Positions 1 to 7,849 of a stretch of 64,000 nt of DNA are shown here, one piece after another; the stretch's first letter is position 1; every line of letters begins with the position of its first letter. Source of the stretch: Verrucomicrobia bacterium S94 (lineage in GTDB: Bacteria; Verrucomicrobiota; Kiritimatiellia; Kiritimatiellales; Pontiellaceae); contig CP036201.1 in the NCBI GenBank assembly GCA_004299845.1, forward strand, positions 2,914,001 through 2,978,000, written 5' to 3'. Position numbers and translations under genes: made by a program. The notes under the pieces were generated by a model that was not told the origin of the DNA, did no database searches, and saw only the letters and a program-made list of their open reading frames with translations.

Positions 1-1474
1 GATCTTCCTTTTCGGCAGAAACGTCCTCCGCAACCGCATTCAGCAGAACCGACCGTATAGTCTCCTCTTCGCTGGCATGAGCCAGCACGGTCACCTGATC
101 TCCCCCGTGCAGATGAGTCGATCCCTTGGGAGCGATCAGCAGTTTACCCCGCGTAATCAAAGTAATCACCGCCCCGGCAGGAAGCTGAAGTTCGGCGATG
201 GTTTTACCGACCACTCCCTGAGGGTCGGGCAGATCCACGACAATCAAATCGAAATCGCTTTTACTCATGGTAACGAGCTCCAGATTGAACAAGGGCCTGG
301 GACGCATCGGACAGGTCAGCTTCAACCATTTTGCCAGCACCCCCAGCGTGCTTCCCTGCACTGCAATAGACAGAAGGACCGCAAAGAAAACCATGTTGAA
401 AATATCCTGCCCGACGGCCAGTCCGGCAGCGGCGGGATAGGTGGCGAGCACGATCGGAACCGATCCGCGCAACCCGGCCCAGGCGATAAACATTTTATCC
501 TTCCATCCCAGGCGCATACCGATCGTTCCGATTAAAACCGCCAGCGGGCGGGAGATGAACGTCAGAACCGCGAAAACAATAATTCCCTGCATCCAGATGT
601 TCGCCCATTGGTGCGGAAACACCTGTAGTCCCAGCATGACGAACATGGCAATGTTGGCCACGGTGGAGAGCGCCGCTGAAAAGTTGGTCACCCCCTGTTT
701 ATGAACAAAGGGCCGGTTCCCCATCACATAACCGGCAACGAAAACCGCAAGCATGCCGCTGGCCTGAAGCGCATCTGCAATGCCGTAAGTCAGCAGGATC
801 ATGCCCAGCGAAAGTACATAATAATGTCCCCGGTCCTGAGGGCTCAGCCGATTAAACAGCCACAGACCTGCGCGCCCGATCGCCCACCCCACCAGCGGTG
901 CCGCCGAAAATTTCCAGATAAATTGAACCACGGTCATCGGCAGAGCCGTATCGGACGAAGTCAGCATGCCCAAAACAGCGGCCGTGAGCAGCACGGCCAT
1001 CGGGTCGTTGGCCCCGCTTTCAATTTCAGTAATTGAAGAGAGCTTTTTCGGAAGCGACTGCCGGCGGAGAATCGAAAAAATGGCCGCTGCATCGGTGGAG
1101 GAGATAATGACGGAAAGCAGAATCGACTGTTCAAACGGCCATTCGAGAAGATAGCGCAAGACCCCGAAGGTGGTGGCTGCAGTCAGAATAACGCCCCATG
1201 TAGCCAGGCCTCCGGCCGGCAGGGCCACCGCCTTAAAGTCCGATTTCCGGGTCGAGAAGCCGCCATGAAAAAGAATGAACACCAGGGCCAGGTTTGCGAT
1301 CTGCTTCGTTAGACCGATGTCGTCGAAGTACCAGAGATTGAGCACATCACTGCCGCAGAGAATTCCGGCACACAGCGCAATCAGGATGACCGGGACGCTC
1401 CAGCGGTCCAGCCATACGGCGGCAAGAACAACTCCGATCAGAATCAACGATCCTATTAAATACACCGAATCCAT
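1..1474 (-). CDS. CPA1-type cation/proton antiporter with C-terminal TrkA-C (RCK_C) domain, 3' end cut by window
   Basis: Membrane antiporter of the NhaP2/CvrA type, expected to exchange K+ or Na+ for protons across the inner membrane. Reading the complement from 1474 gives a start MDSVYLIGSLILIGVV followed by a long series of hydrophobic segments. Near the window edge the soluble end reads GSTHLHGGDQVTVLA, typical of the TrkA-C regulatory domain that follows the transporter in the NhaP2 family. The frame stays open to base 1, so the C-terminus is missing. An alternative start three codons upstream (1483, METMDS) is possible and neither has a strong Shine-Dalgarno. The family assignment is solid; the exact ion cannot be read from sequence. 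It diverges from the small gene at 2056. Confidence 0.85.
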   Translation of the reverse strand, partial: MDSVYLIGSLILIGVVLAAVWLDRWSVPVILIALCAGILCGSDVLNLWYFDDIGLTKQIANLALVFILFHGGFSTRKSDFKAVALPAGGLATWGVILTAATTFGVLRYLLEWPFEQSILLSVIISSTDAAAIFSILRRQSLPKKLSSITEIESGANDPMAVLLTAAVLGMLTSSDTALPMTVVQFIWKFSAAPLVGWAIGRAGLWLFNRLSPQDRGHYYVLSLGMILLTYGIADALQASGMLAVFVAGYVMGNRPFVHKQGVTNFSAALSTVANIAMFVMLGLQVFPHQWANIWMQGIIVFAVLTFISRPLAVLIGTIGMRLGWKDKMFIAWAGLRGSVPIVLATYPAAAGLAVGQDIFNMVFFAVLLSIAVQGSTLGVLAKWLKLTCPMRPRPLFNLELVTMSKSDFDLIVVDLPDPQGVVGKTIAELQLPAGAVITLITRGKLLIAPKGSTHLHGGDQVTVLAHASEEETIRSVLLNAVAEDVSAEKED

Positions 1475-1483
1475 GGTCTCCAT

Positions 1484-1989
1484 CTCATTCTCTGATATTT
1501 TTTATTGGGCGATGCCCCTCGGACAGCGCCAACGGCGTGTAAGCGTTGTATGAATTCCCGAAAAGGGAATCTATCATATTCTGTTTGTTTTACGCTGAAA
1601 ACCGGCTTCTTCCTGTAACAGATCAGCGAACCCGGCATTAGATGATTTTTCGCATCATCCCCCTCATTGCAGCCCGGTTCCGACCCATAGTGTTGCTCTC
1701 GCTCTGGATTGTCTGTAATAGAAAACTCTCAATTTTCGGAAAACAATCCGCAGGTCATCTGTCAGTTCAACTTCACACAACTACGACCACATGTGCCGTC
1801 GAACAAACCGGGGACAAACGCCCCATGCGGGATATTTCGCCCCGTTTCCTCAGGCAGCAGCCGACCGGAAAAATCTTTATACCCGACCAAGCCGCATCAA
1901 AAAGATAACGCCCTAACCCCTATCAGTAGCGCCCGTTATACCAATTACCATATCCCTCCATCAACATCTTCCGGACCGTCCGCCTTCAC
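1484..1989. other. Intergenic region upstream of the sigma-54 promoter
   Basis: About 500 bases without a convincing gene. It holds a perfect inverted repeat at 1554-1570 (ATTCCC, loop GAAAA, GGGAAT) just upstream of the antiporter start, and otherwise nothing I can name. Enhancer sites for the -24/-12 promoter at 1990 would be expected here, but I see no clear copy of the block found upstream of the other modules. Confidence 0.5.
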
Positions 1990-2006
1990 GGGCATACTTG
2001 TTGCAT
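1990..2006 (+). promoter_or_regulatory. Sigma-54 (-24/-12) promoter for the small basic protein/HPF genes
   Basis: GGGCATACTTGTTGCAT has the invariant GG-N10-GC spacing (GG 1991-1992, GC 2003-2004) and the TTGCA form of the -12 element. The -24 element is GGGCAT where TGGCAC is the consensus. Transcription would begin near 2015, about 40 bases before the start at 2056. An NtrC-type activator is encoded 2 kb downstream. Confidence 0.75.
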
Positions 2007-2055
2007 TGGGGCACTCATCATTTGGATAGCATCAATAACACGAAAGGAGATGACT

Positions 2056-2166
2056 ATGTCCAAAAAGAAGCAGGGGCGTAAAACGCCGAAGCTGACGCTC
2101 AAGGAAAAGAAACGGCTCCAACGGGAGAAAAACGGAATTGTCGCCGGGAAGGCGGTCGCCCGTTAA
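2056..2166 (+). CDS. Very small lysine-rich protein (36 aa)
   Basis: Unrecognised 36-residue protein, starting MSKKKQGRKTPKL and very rich in Lys and Arg, so probably bound to nucleic acid or ribosome; that is inference from charge alone. A strong Shine-Dalgarno (AAAGGAG, 2043-2049) touches a first ATG at 2050, so the second ATG at 2056 has the right spacing and is chosen. It is the first gene after the sigma-54 promoter at 1990 and precedes the HPF-like gene by 155 bases. Co-expression with a hibernation factor suggests a stationary-phase or stress role. Confidence 0.6.
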   Translation: MSKKKQGRKTPKLTLKEKKRLQREKNGIVAGKAVAR

Positions 2167-2176
2167 CGGGCACAAC

Positions 2177-2280
2177 GTCCCTCCTTCCGCAGCCATGCGG
2201 CGGGAGGGACAGAGCCGTTTCAAGTTCAGACAGCACATCACGTGCTGAACGGGCTTAAAGAGGCGGGGAATTTCCCCGCC
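2177..2280 (+). other. Two strong hairpins between the small gene and the HPF-like gene
   Basis: The first pairs GTCCCTCC (2177-2184) with GGAGGGAC (2203-2210), with an inner CCGC/GCGG extension. The second pairs GGCGGGGAA with TTCCCCGCC (2262-2280). Neither is followed by a T-run, so they look more like RNA-stability or attenuation structures than simple terminators. Confidence 0.5.
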
Positions 2281-2321
2281 GTTGAAATCTCAGGATAACC
2301 CTTGGAAAAGGAGTTGATGTC

Positions 2322-2723
2322 ATGCACACAATCAGGCCAATCCGGTCCACCGCTTCTTACTTCAATCATCCGTCCTGTACGGGTATTCCCGTGACGGTCC
2401 GGTTCCGGCATATGCACGGGTCACAACACATGCTTACTGTCGTGGACCAATTGATGGAAAAACTTGATAAATACGCCCTGTCGAATGCGCACGTCACCGT
2501 GGTGGTCACCAAAACCCGACACCATGAAGATAAGGGTGCTTTCGAAGTGAAAATTCGGTTATCGGTTCCGGGCGAGCCGCTCTATGTGGCCCGAAGCCGG
2601 GAAACACTGGGAGCGCACGACGGGGTCTATCATGCACTGGCCGATTGTTTCGACCGAATCGAACGTCAGCTCGTCAAACGCCATGGTTACCGCATCGCCC
2701 GGCGCACGGCCCCGGCCCGATAA
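2322..2723 (+). CDS. hpf: HPF/RaiA-family ribosome hibernation factor (short form)
   Basis: Predicted to bind the decoding centre of the small ribosomal subunit and silence or dimerise ribosomes in starvation. The 133-residue protein has the S30AE pattern: a first strand at about residues 24-32 (PVTVRFRHM), a helix (VVDQLMEKLDKY), strands around VTVVVTK and FEVKIRLSVPG, and a second helix (YHALADCFDRIERQLVKR) ending in a basic tail. It lacks the dimerisation domain of long HPF. The start has a good AAAAGGAG (2307-2314). About 22 residues precede the first strand, more than in typical short HPF. The sigma-54 promoter at 1990 fits the common link between hpf and rpoN. Confidence 0.75.
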   Translation: MHTIRPIRSTASYFNHPSCTGIPVTVRFRHMHGSQHMLTVVDQLMEKLDKYALSNAHVTVVVTKTRHHEDKGAFEVKIRLSVPGEPLYVARSRETLGAHDGVYHALADCFDRIERQLVKRHGYRIARRTAPAR

Positions 2724-2958
2724 ATCGAGCCCGAAACACTCGGAAATAAAGACTGCACCCGCCCGCTCGACTTCTGCGCGCCGGCGGATGCAGAGTTACC
2801 GTGGTCAATGCCGAAGGATCAAACGGCCGACCAATCAACACTCACCCCACGGTTTCCGCACCATATGAAGACGTACATCAGCCCCGTGAAGGCATTCACC
2901 CCATCCAGCCAATCGAAAACAAATATTCATACCGGACAAAGAGCAGGAGCGGCAGACG

Positions 2959-4125
2959 GTGGACAAACCCATTCCCTATGATAGATTTTCCGGCATGCAT
3001 AATGAGGGCAAAGAACACATCGAACGGAAACTGCAGGAGCGGGTTAAAGAGCTCAGCTGCCTTTATGCCATTGCGCAGGTTTCAGGTAATCCGGCCGCTT
3101 CGCTGGAAACGATTCTGAAAAGGGTAGTCAAAGCACTGCCGGAAGCCTGGCAGGAACCGGAACGTGCCCATGCCCGGATTGAACTGGATGACCGCGTGTT
3201 CGGGACGCCGGACCTGCCGGTTGCCGGAAAAAGCCTGGCGGAACCGATTACCGTGCGCGGACAAAAACGAGGAACCATTTCCGTAGGGTATGAATCTGCG
3301 GATATCCCCGTACTGGCGGAAGAAAAAAAACTGCTGAAGGAGGTCGTCCGGCAGGTGGGGCTGATTATCGACCGGCGCGAAACCGCCGAAGAACAGCAGC
3401 GTCTGCATGCCAAACTCCACCATGCCGACCGCCTGGCCACTATCGGCAAACTGGCCGCCGGCGTTGCCCATGAACTGAACGAACCACTCGGAGGCATTCT
3501 GGGCTTTACACAACTGCTGGCCAAAACACCGGATCTTCCAACACAGGCCTGCCGGGATCTTGCAAAAATAGAGGCCGCTGCACTGCATGCCCGCGATACC
3601 ATCCGGCGGCTTATGACCTTTGCCCGGCAGACTCCTCCGCGCGATATTCGGCTTGATCTCAACCGGCTGATTAAAGAGAGCGAATCAATTTGGCAGCCGC
3701 GATGCAGCGCTTCGAATATTCAGATCGACTATGCCCTCGACCCGGATCTCCCCGATCTGGTGGCCGACGACGGTCAGCTGCGGCAGATGGTCACCAACCT
3801 GATCGTCAATGCGATTCAGGCCATGCCTGATGGAGGCAGACTGCATATTGCCACGGCCCGGGACGGGAAACAGCTGGAACTTACGGTTTCAGATACCGGA
3901 TGCGGTATCGAGCCGGATGTGCTGCCGAGTATTTTCGATCCTTTTTTTACGACGAAAGATATCGACGAAGGAACCGGCCTCGGTCTCTCGGTAGTGCACG
4001 GTATTGTTACCGGACACGGGGGAACGATCCATCTGACCAGCACTCCCGGTCAGGGCACTACCGCCACGGTCCGACTGCCGCTGTGCCGCCCATCGCACAC
4101 AGGAGCATATGATGAAAAAAAATAA
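2959..4125 (+). CDS. Soluble sensor histidine kinase (NtrB-like)
   Basis: A 388-residue kinase without membrane segments, so it senses a cytoplasmic signal. The order is an N-terminal coiled start, a divergent GAF-like domain (about 30-140), a HisKA domain with the H-box GVAHELNEPLGGI (phospho-accepting His171), then HATPase_c with N-box NLIVNAIQA, G1 DTGCGIE, an FDPFFTTK box and GTGLGLSV. It starts with GTG at 2959 behind AGGAGCGG. Its end overlaps the next gene, an NtrC-family regulator, by 17 bases, so the pair is cotranscribed and very probably cognate. The signal is unknown. The neighbours suggest energy, carbon or nitrogen starvation. Confidence 0.9.
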   Translation: MDKPIPYDRFSGMHNEGKEHIERKLQERVKELSCLYAIAQVSGNPAASLETILKRVVKALPEAWQEPERAHARIELDDRVFGTPDLPVAGKSLAEPITVRGQKRGTISVGYESADIPVLAEEKKLLKEVVRQVGLIIDRRETAEEQQRLHAKLHHADRLATIGKLAAGVAHELNEPLGGILGFTQLLAKTPDLPTQACRDLAKIEAAALHARDTIRRLMTFARQTPPRDIRLDLNRLIKESESIWQPRCSASNIQIDYALDPDLPDLVADDGQLRQMVTNLIVNAIQAMPDGGRLHIATARDGKQLELTVSDTGCGIEPDVLPSIFDPFFTTKDIDEGTGLGLSVVHGIVTGHGGTIHLTSTPGQGTTATVRLPLCRPSHTGAYDEKK

Positions 4126-5437
4126 ATCCGAGCGCATACTGGTTGTCGACGACTCCGCCGATACCCTTGAAGTCGTACGCCGCAATCTTTCCTCCGCCGG
4201 TTATGATGTCCACACGGTGCCCGGAGTTGCGGAAGCGGTCCGGGCTCTCGACGCGCTGGAGATCGACCTCGTGATTACGGACCTGCGCATGCCCAGAACC
4301 AGCGGGCTCGATCTGATCCGCCACGTACGGGAAAACTATGCCGATACCGAAATTATCATGATCACCGGCTACGCCTCCGTGCCCGGCGCGGTTGAAGCGA
4401 TGCAGACCGGTGCCTACACCTATCTGGCCAAACCGTTTACCGATGAGGAACTGCTTAAAGCGGTTACTCAGACCGTTGAACGCCTGCAGTTACGTCGTGC
4501 AGTTGATGAAACGGATGCCCCGCCGCCGGGCCAATGGGGCCTGCTGGGTCAATCCCGGGCCATGCAGAACGTTTATCACTCCATTGAAAAAGTGTCCGAC
4601 AGCTCGGCCACGGTGCTCATTCTGGGCGAAAGCGGAACCGGCAAGGAACTGGTCGCCCGGGCCATACACTACAACAGCCGCCGGGCAAACGCTCCGTTTA
4701 TTCCGGTCAACTGCGGCGGCATTCCGGACGGACTGCTTGAAAGCGAACTTTTCGGTGCCCGGAAAGGTGCCTATACCGGCGCACTTGAATCGCGCACCGG
4801 TTTTTTCCAGGCGGCGGAGGGCGGCACTATTTTTCTGGACGAAATCGCCGAACTGACCATGCCCATGCAGGCGGCTCTGCTACGCGTGCTGCAGGATAAA
4901 GTGGTCTACATGGTCGGCGATCGCGAACCGCGAAAAGTCGATGTGCGCGTAGTCGCAGCAACCAATAAGAAACTGGAATCGATGGTTGAAAAAGGGACAT
5001 TCCGGGAAGATCTGTACTATCGGATCAATGTCGTTCCTGTTGCCATTCCGCCCCTGCGGGAACGAAACGGCGACATTCCGCTGCTGGTCCGTCACTTTGC
5101 AGCGCGTTTTGCAGCGGAACTCGGCAAACCGGCCCCGGCCTTTGATGACCCTGTACTTGAAACCTTTGAAACCTATGCCTGGCCGGGCAATGTCCGCGAA
5201 CTTGAAAATGTAATCCAACGACTGGTTCTGATGGCAGAAGGTGAGCGTGTCACTGCCACACAGCTCCCGCAACTGATGCGCTTCAGCGCGAACCGGGCCG
5301 CGCCGCTGCGCTCACTGCATCAGGTTGAAGCGGAACATATCCGGACCGTGCTCGCCAGTGTCGGCGGCAACAAAACCCGTGCGGCCGAGATACTGGGCAT
5401 TGACCGTAAAACGCTGCAGAACAAACTGAAAACATAA
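4109..5437 (+). CDS. NtrC-family sigma-54-dependent response regulator
   Basis: Activator that, when phosphorylated, oligomerises and uses ATP to open sigma-54 promoters. The receiver has phospho-acceptor Asp58 (VITDLRMPR) and Lys108. The AAA+ domain has Walker A GESGTGKE (173-180), the sigma-54 contact loop GAYTGA (220-225; Tyr replaces the usual Phe, a known variant), Walker B TIFLDE and the R-finger region FREDLYYR. A Fis-type helix-turn-helix closes the protein (NKTRAAEILGIDRKTLQ). The start is ATG 4109 behind AGGAG at 4101. The three sigma-54 promoters directly downstream, and the one at 1990, are its obvious candidate targets. Confidence 0.93.
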   Translation: MMKKNKSERILVVDDSADTLEVVRRNLSSAGYDVHTVPGVAEAVRALDALEIDLVITDLRMPRTSGLDLIRHVRENYADTEIIMITGYASVPGAVEAMQTGAYTYLAKPFTDEELLKAVTQTVERLQLRRAVDETDAPPPGQWGLLGQSRAMQNVYHSIEKVSDSSATVLILGESGTGKELVARAIHYNSRRANAPFIPVNCGGIPDGLLESELFGARKGAYTGALESRTGFFQAAEGGTIFLDEIAELTMPMQAALLRVLQDKVVYMVGDREPRKVDVRVVAATNKKLESMVEKGTFREDLYYRINVVPVAIPPLRERNGDIPLLVRHFAARFAAELGKPAPAFDDPVLETFETYAWPGNVRELENVIQRLVLMAEGERVTATQLPQLMRFSANRAAPLRSLHQVEAEHIRTVLASVGGNKTRAAEILGIDRKTLQNKLKT

Positions 5438-5459
5438 CGCCTGCCAAACGGGGCGTTTC
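5434..5459 (+). terminator. Weak intrinsic terminator after the response regulator
   Basis: AACGCC and GGCGTT pair directly after the stop codon, followed by a short TTTCT. The stem is short and the T-run poor, so termination would be partial. Confidence 0.4.
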
Positions 5460-5493
5460 TACCCGCACGGGAAAATAGTCTGCACTTTCCGCC
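5456..5493 (+). promoter_or_regulatory. Candidate enhancer (UAS) of module 1
   Basis: A 38-base block containing TTTCTACCCG, a palindromic CCCG-N2-CGGG (5462-5471) and GTCTGCACTTTCCGCC. It matches 7008-7045 at 33 of 38 positions, and both copies lie about 150-165 bases upstream of a -24/-12 promoter, the usual place for an NtrC-family binding site. Confidence 0.55.
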
Positions 5494-5637
5494 GGACAAC
5501 TGCTCACCTTCCATGCAGCACGGACTCGCCATTTCAAAATATGCTTCCCCCGCAACCAGCGACCCCTGTTGTAATTGCGAATTGGTATGCGTCTGTTTCC
5601 TCCCTTTGATCCATATATTGCCGGCAGGTTCGTTGCG

Positions 5638-5654
5638 TTGGCACACTCGGTGCA
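5638..5654 (+). promoter_or_regulatory. Sigma-54 promoter of module 1
   Basis: TTGGCACACTCGGTGCA has a near-consensus -24 (TTGGCAC) with GG at 5640-5641 and GC at 5652-5653, exactly ten bases between. Start of transcription is expected near 5665, about 33 bases before the first gene of the module. Confidence 0.85.
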
Positions 5655-5697
5655 CTGGGTAATGCACAATCAATCTACACCACGGAGGGAACCCGGA

Positions 5698-6120
5698 ATG
5701 AAGGAACAGATCATCATTATGACCCGGCCGGACTACGCGCGCCTTACCCGGATTATTGAAGAGCAACATAACCGGATCCCGTCAACCGACAGGACAGCCT
5801 TCAAAAATCTGAAAAGGAAACTGGCATGCGCAAAACGGGTTGCCGAACACGACATTCCTCCGGATGTCGTAACCATGAATTCCGAGGTTCTGGTTTTCGA
5901 ACAGGAACTTGGCAGCGATAACAGCTTCACGCTTTCATGGCCGGATGAAGCCGGAATATCGCAAACTCGAATTAATGTGTTCACCCCACTGGGTACAGCT
6001 CTTCTCGGGAGCCGCGTCGGACAGGAAATCGAATGGCCGCTTCCTGACAGAATCTGCCGGCTGAGGGTCGAGGCGGTTTTATTCCAACCGGAAAATAATT
6101 CAGCATGCGAAACATGCTGA
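5698..6120 (+). CDS. Rnk/GreA-C-like protein, module 1
   Basis: A 140-residue protein of the Rnk (nucleoside diphosphate kinase regulator) type: an N-terminal helical segment (residues 8-50) and a GreA/GreB C-terminal FKBP-like domain, recognisable from the sequence NVFTPLGTALLGSRVGQEIEWPLP. Rnk-like proteins bind RNA polymerase near its secondary channel; the effect here is unknown. The start at 5698 follows GGAGGG at 5684-5689. It is the first gene after the module promoter and is followed 12 bases later by the Usp-like gene. Paralogues with the same partner occur at 7414 and 9608; all begin MKE with a following IIMT motif. Confidence 0.75.
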   Translation: MKEQIIIMTRPDYARLTRIIEEQHNRIPSTDRTAFKNLKRKLACAKRVAEHDIPPDVVTMNSEVLVFEQELGSDNSFTLSWPDEAGISQTRINVFTPLGTALLGSRVGQEIEWPLPDRICRLRVEAVLFQPENNSACETC

Positions 6121-6132
6121 AGAAGGTTCAGC

Positions 6133-6915
6133 ATGAACCAACATATCCAAAATGCCGGACCGGTGCTGCGCAGAGCCGAAGAAGAAGAAACGTTCGGGTA
6201 TGTGAATTTTCTTGCTTCCTGTAATAAAACGCTCCGGAATGTTTTTGTTCCGAGCTTCTCAGACCCAAAGGACGAAACCCAGGCAGTGAACGAAATCTAC
6301 CGCCTTGCCGGGGAAAAGAAGATTCATTTGATTATATCCGAGTGGCTGAACAATACCCGGGCTATGCAGGACCTGATCCACATCGCCCAAAAATATGAAT
6401 TACCGGCGGTTTTTGTGCGGGCGGAAAGTGCCCCGAAAATCGGCCGGATCGTGGTGTCTACGGGAGGCGGACCGAATCGGTATAATCAGATAAAATTGGC
6501 GCGCGAAATATCTGCCAGAAATGCGGTGCCCGTAACTATCCTGCATTGGACCGGAGCCCTTAATCGCGGCTCGGAAGGCACAATCGCCGAAAACCGGCGA
6601 TTTGAAAAAATGTGCCGGCGTTTACTCGGTAAACAAGAGGAATTTCTGCAATGCAACGGTCCCGATTTTGCAAGTGCCGTTGCCGGAACACTTCGTCCGG
6701 ATGACCTGCTGATCATCGGAGCAACCAGTCCATTCCGGCTAGTAACCGATTTTTACGGATCCCTGCCCGACCAACTGGCCAGGGCCATTCCGAACCCACT
6801 GATCATGTGGTCAAGCCCGCCGTTAAGTCTCCCCGGTCTGCGCCGTCATTTGTGGAGCCGGATCATTCAGCCACTGCGGATTCCCGGAGAAAGAAAAGCG
6901 CCATCCCCTCTCTGA
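6133..6915 (+). CDS. Universal-stress-protein-like protein, module 1 (no EIIA domain)
   Basis: A 260-residue soluble protein with two Usp-like halves. The first contains LIISEWLNNTRAMQDL; the second has RIVVSTGGGPN and a C-terminal DDLLIIGATSPFRL, the ATP-loop-like pattern of Usp proteins. The paralogue at 7850 is 408 residues and continues into a PTS EIIA domain; this copy stops at the equivalent of its residue ~255. A frame just past the stop reads RKKSAIPSLMNNLPAP, faintly like the linker of the paralogue, so the EIIA domain was probably lost by deletion. It shares one transcript with the Rnk-like gene. Usp membership is fairly clear; ligand and function are not. Confidence 0.7.
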   Translation: MNQHIQNAGPVLRRAEEEETFGYVNFLASCNKTLRNVFVPSFSDPKDETQAVNEIYRLAGEKKIHLIISEWLNNTRAMQDLIHIAQKYELPAVFVRAESAPKIGRIVVSTGGGPNRYNQIKLAREISARNAVPVTILHWTGALNRGSEGTIAENRRFEKMCRRLLGKQEEFLQCNGPDFASAVAGTLRPDDLLIIGATSPFRLVTDFYGSLPDQLARAIPNPLIMWSSPPLSLPGLRRHLWSRIIQPLRIPGERKAPSPL

Positions 6916-6998
6916 TGAACAACCTTCCGGCCCCACACAAAACCGGCTCTCTCGAAAACCCCCGCTCTCCGGGGAAGGATTTCCTGCTATAAAAAAAC

Positions 6999-7019
6999 GA
7001 CGGGTAATTTCTACCCGTC
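6999..7019. other. Perfect inverted repeat overlapping the module 2 enhancer
   Basis: GACGGGTA (6999-7006) and TACCCGTC (7012-7019) pair perfectly. A run of seven A precedes it, so on the minus strand it would resemble an intrinsic terminator. On the plus strand it separates module 1 from module 2. Confidence 0.5.
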
Positions 7020-7045
7020 CGGGGCAATTGTCTGCACTTTCCGCC
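7008..7045 (+). promoter_or_regulatory. Candidate enhancer (UAS) of module 2
   Basis: Second copy of the block at 5456-5493, with TTTCTACCCG, CCCG-N2-CGGG (7014-7023) and GTCTGCACTTTCCGCC. It lies about 155 bases upstream of the -24 element at 7181. Confidence 0.55.
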
Positions 7046-7178
7046 CCCACATCCACGCAAGCCCGCCACGCCGTTTTAAATATTTTAAATTCACAATCAT
7101 CTAACGGCCTAGAGAATACTGGAATTCCGCCCTCCCGCATGCCTTCCCCTCCCACCGGATGCCGGCAGTTTTACTGCG

Positions 7179-7196
7179 TTGGCACACCCGGTGCAT
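7179..7196 (+). promoter_or_regulatory. Sigma-54 promoter of module 2
   Basis: TTGGCACACCCGGTGCAT: GG 7181-7182, GC 7193-7194, ten bases between, nearly identical to the module 1 promoter. Transcription would start near 7206, 26 bases before the leader ORF. Confidence 0.87.
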
Positions 7197-7231
7197 TAGG
7201 GTAGTCAACCTAACAGCAAGGAGGTCGAAAC

Positions 7232-7417
7232 ATGGCTTTTCATTTTATGTCAATACTAGGGCAACGAACCAGAGAACGGCATCAGCTTTTTGCTGAACCA
7301 CACCTGATCGGCACACCCACACCCATTCCCCGGCTTTTCCCGATCCTGTGGCGCATGATCCGCATACACCGGCAGAAGCAACTGAGTCACAACAACACGA
7401 ACGGAGTACTGAAATGA
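7232..7417 (+). CDS. Short leader protein of module 2 (61 aa)
   Basis: Unrecognised 61-residue protein with a strong AAGGAGG (7218-7224). Its stop codon overlaps the start of the Rnk-like gene (ATGA at 7414-7417), so translation is probably coupled. It shares TPIPRLFP-x-L-x-R and surrounding positions with the N-terminal extension of module 3 (9410-9607); 11 of 15 residues match around this motif, and the two upstream parts can also be aligned (RERHQLFAE with QERKKLLAD). Conservation between two diverged modules supports a real protein rather than an accidental frame. Module 1 has no equivalent. Function unknown. Confidence 0.55.
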   Translation: MAFHFMSILGQRTRERHQLFAEPHLIGTPTPIPRLFPILWRMIRIHRQKQLSHNNTNGVLK

Positions 7418-7836
7418 AAGAACAAGCAATCATTATGACCTGGCCGGACCACGCGCGGCTCACCAAACTGCTCGAAGAGCATCGTATCCAGAATCCTCGT
7501 GCAGACCGCAAAGCCTTTGAAAAACTGGGTCGGGAACTGGCTCGAGCGCAACTGATGACCGCACAGGACATTCCCGCAAATATCATTACCATGAATTCCC
7601 AGGTACAGGTTTTCGATTTGGAACTCGGCGATGAATACACCTTCATACTCTCCTGGCCAGGTGAAGCTGATATATCCGAAAACCGCATCAACGTACTCGC
7701 CCCGTTGGGCATGGCCCTGCTCGGCAGCCGCGCTGGTCAGGAAATCGAATGGCCGCTTCCGGAGGGAAAATGCCGGTTGCGAATCGATAAAATCCTGTTT
7801 CAACCGGAAAACAATACAACATGCGAGACATGCTGA
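7414..7836 (+). CDS. Rnk/GreA-C-like protein, module 2
   Basis: A 140-residue paralogue of the protein at 5698, with the same helical N-terminus and FKBP-like GreA C-terminal domain (NVLAPLGMALLGSRAGQEIE). The ATG at 7414 overlaps the leader stop, so it is probably translated by coupling. The Usp-EIIA gene starts 13 bases after it behind AAGGAG. The protein ends ENNTTCETC; the module 1 copy ends ENNSACETC, a cysteine-pair tail that the module 3 copy lacks. Confidence 0.75.
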   Translation: MKEQAIIMTWPDHARLTKLLEEHRIQNPRADRKAFEKLGRELARAQLMTAQDIPANIITMNSQVQVFDLELGDEYTFILSWPGEADISENRINVLAPLGMALLGSRAGQEIEWPLPEGKCRLRIDKILFQPENNTTCETC

Positions 7837-7849
7837 AGGAGATGTAAAA

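Noticed and set aside
5575-5697. Longer start for the module 1 Rnk-like gene (181 codons)
   Set aside because: That frame would run through the sigma-54 promoter; the ATG at 5698 has the Shine-Dalgarno and matches the paralogues.
7631-7849. Longer start for the Usp-EIIA gene (481 codons)
   Set aside because: The extra part overlaps the Rnk-like gene in another frame; ATG 7850 has AAGGAG at the correct distance.
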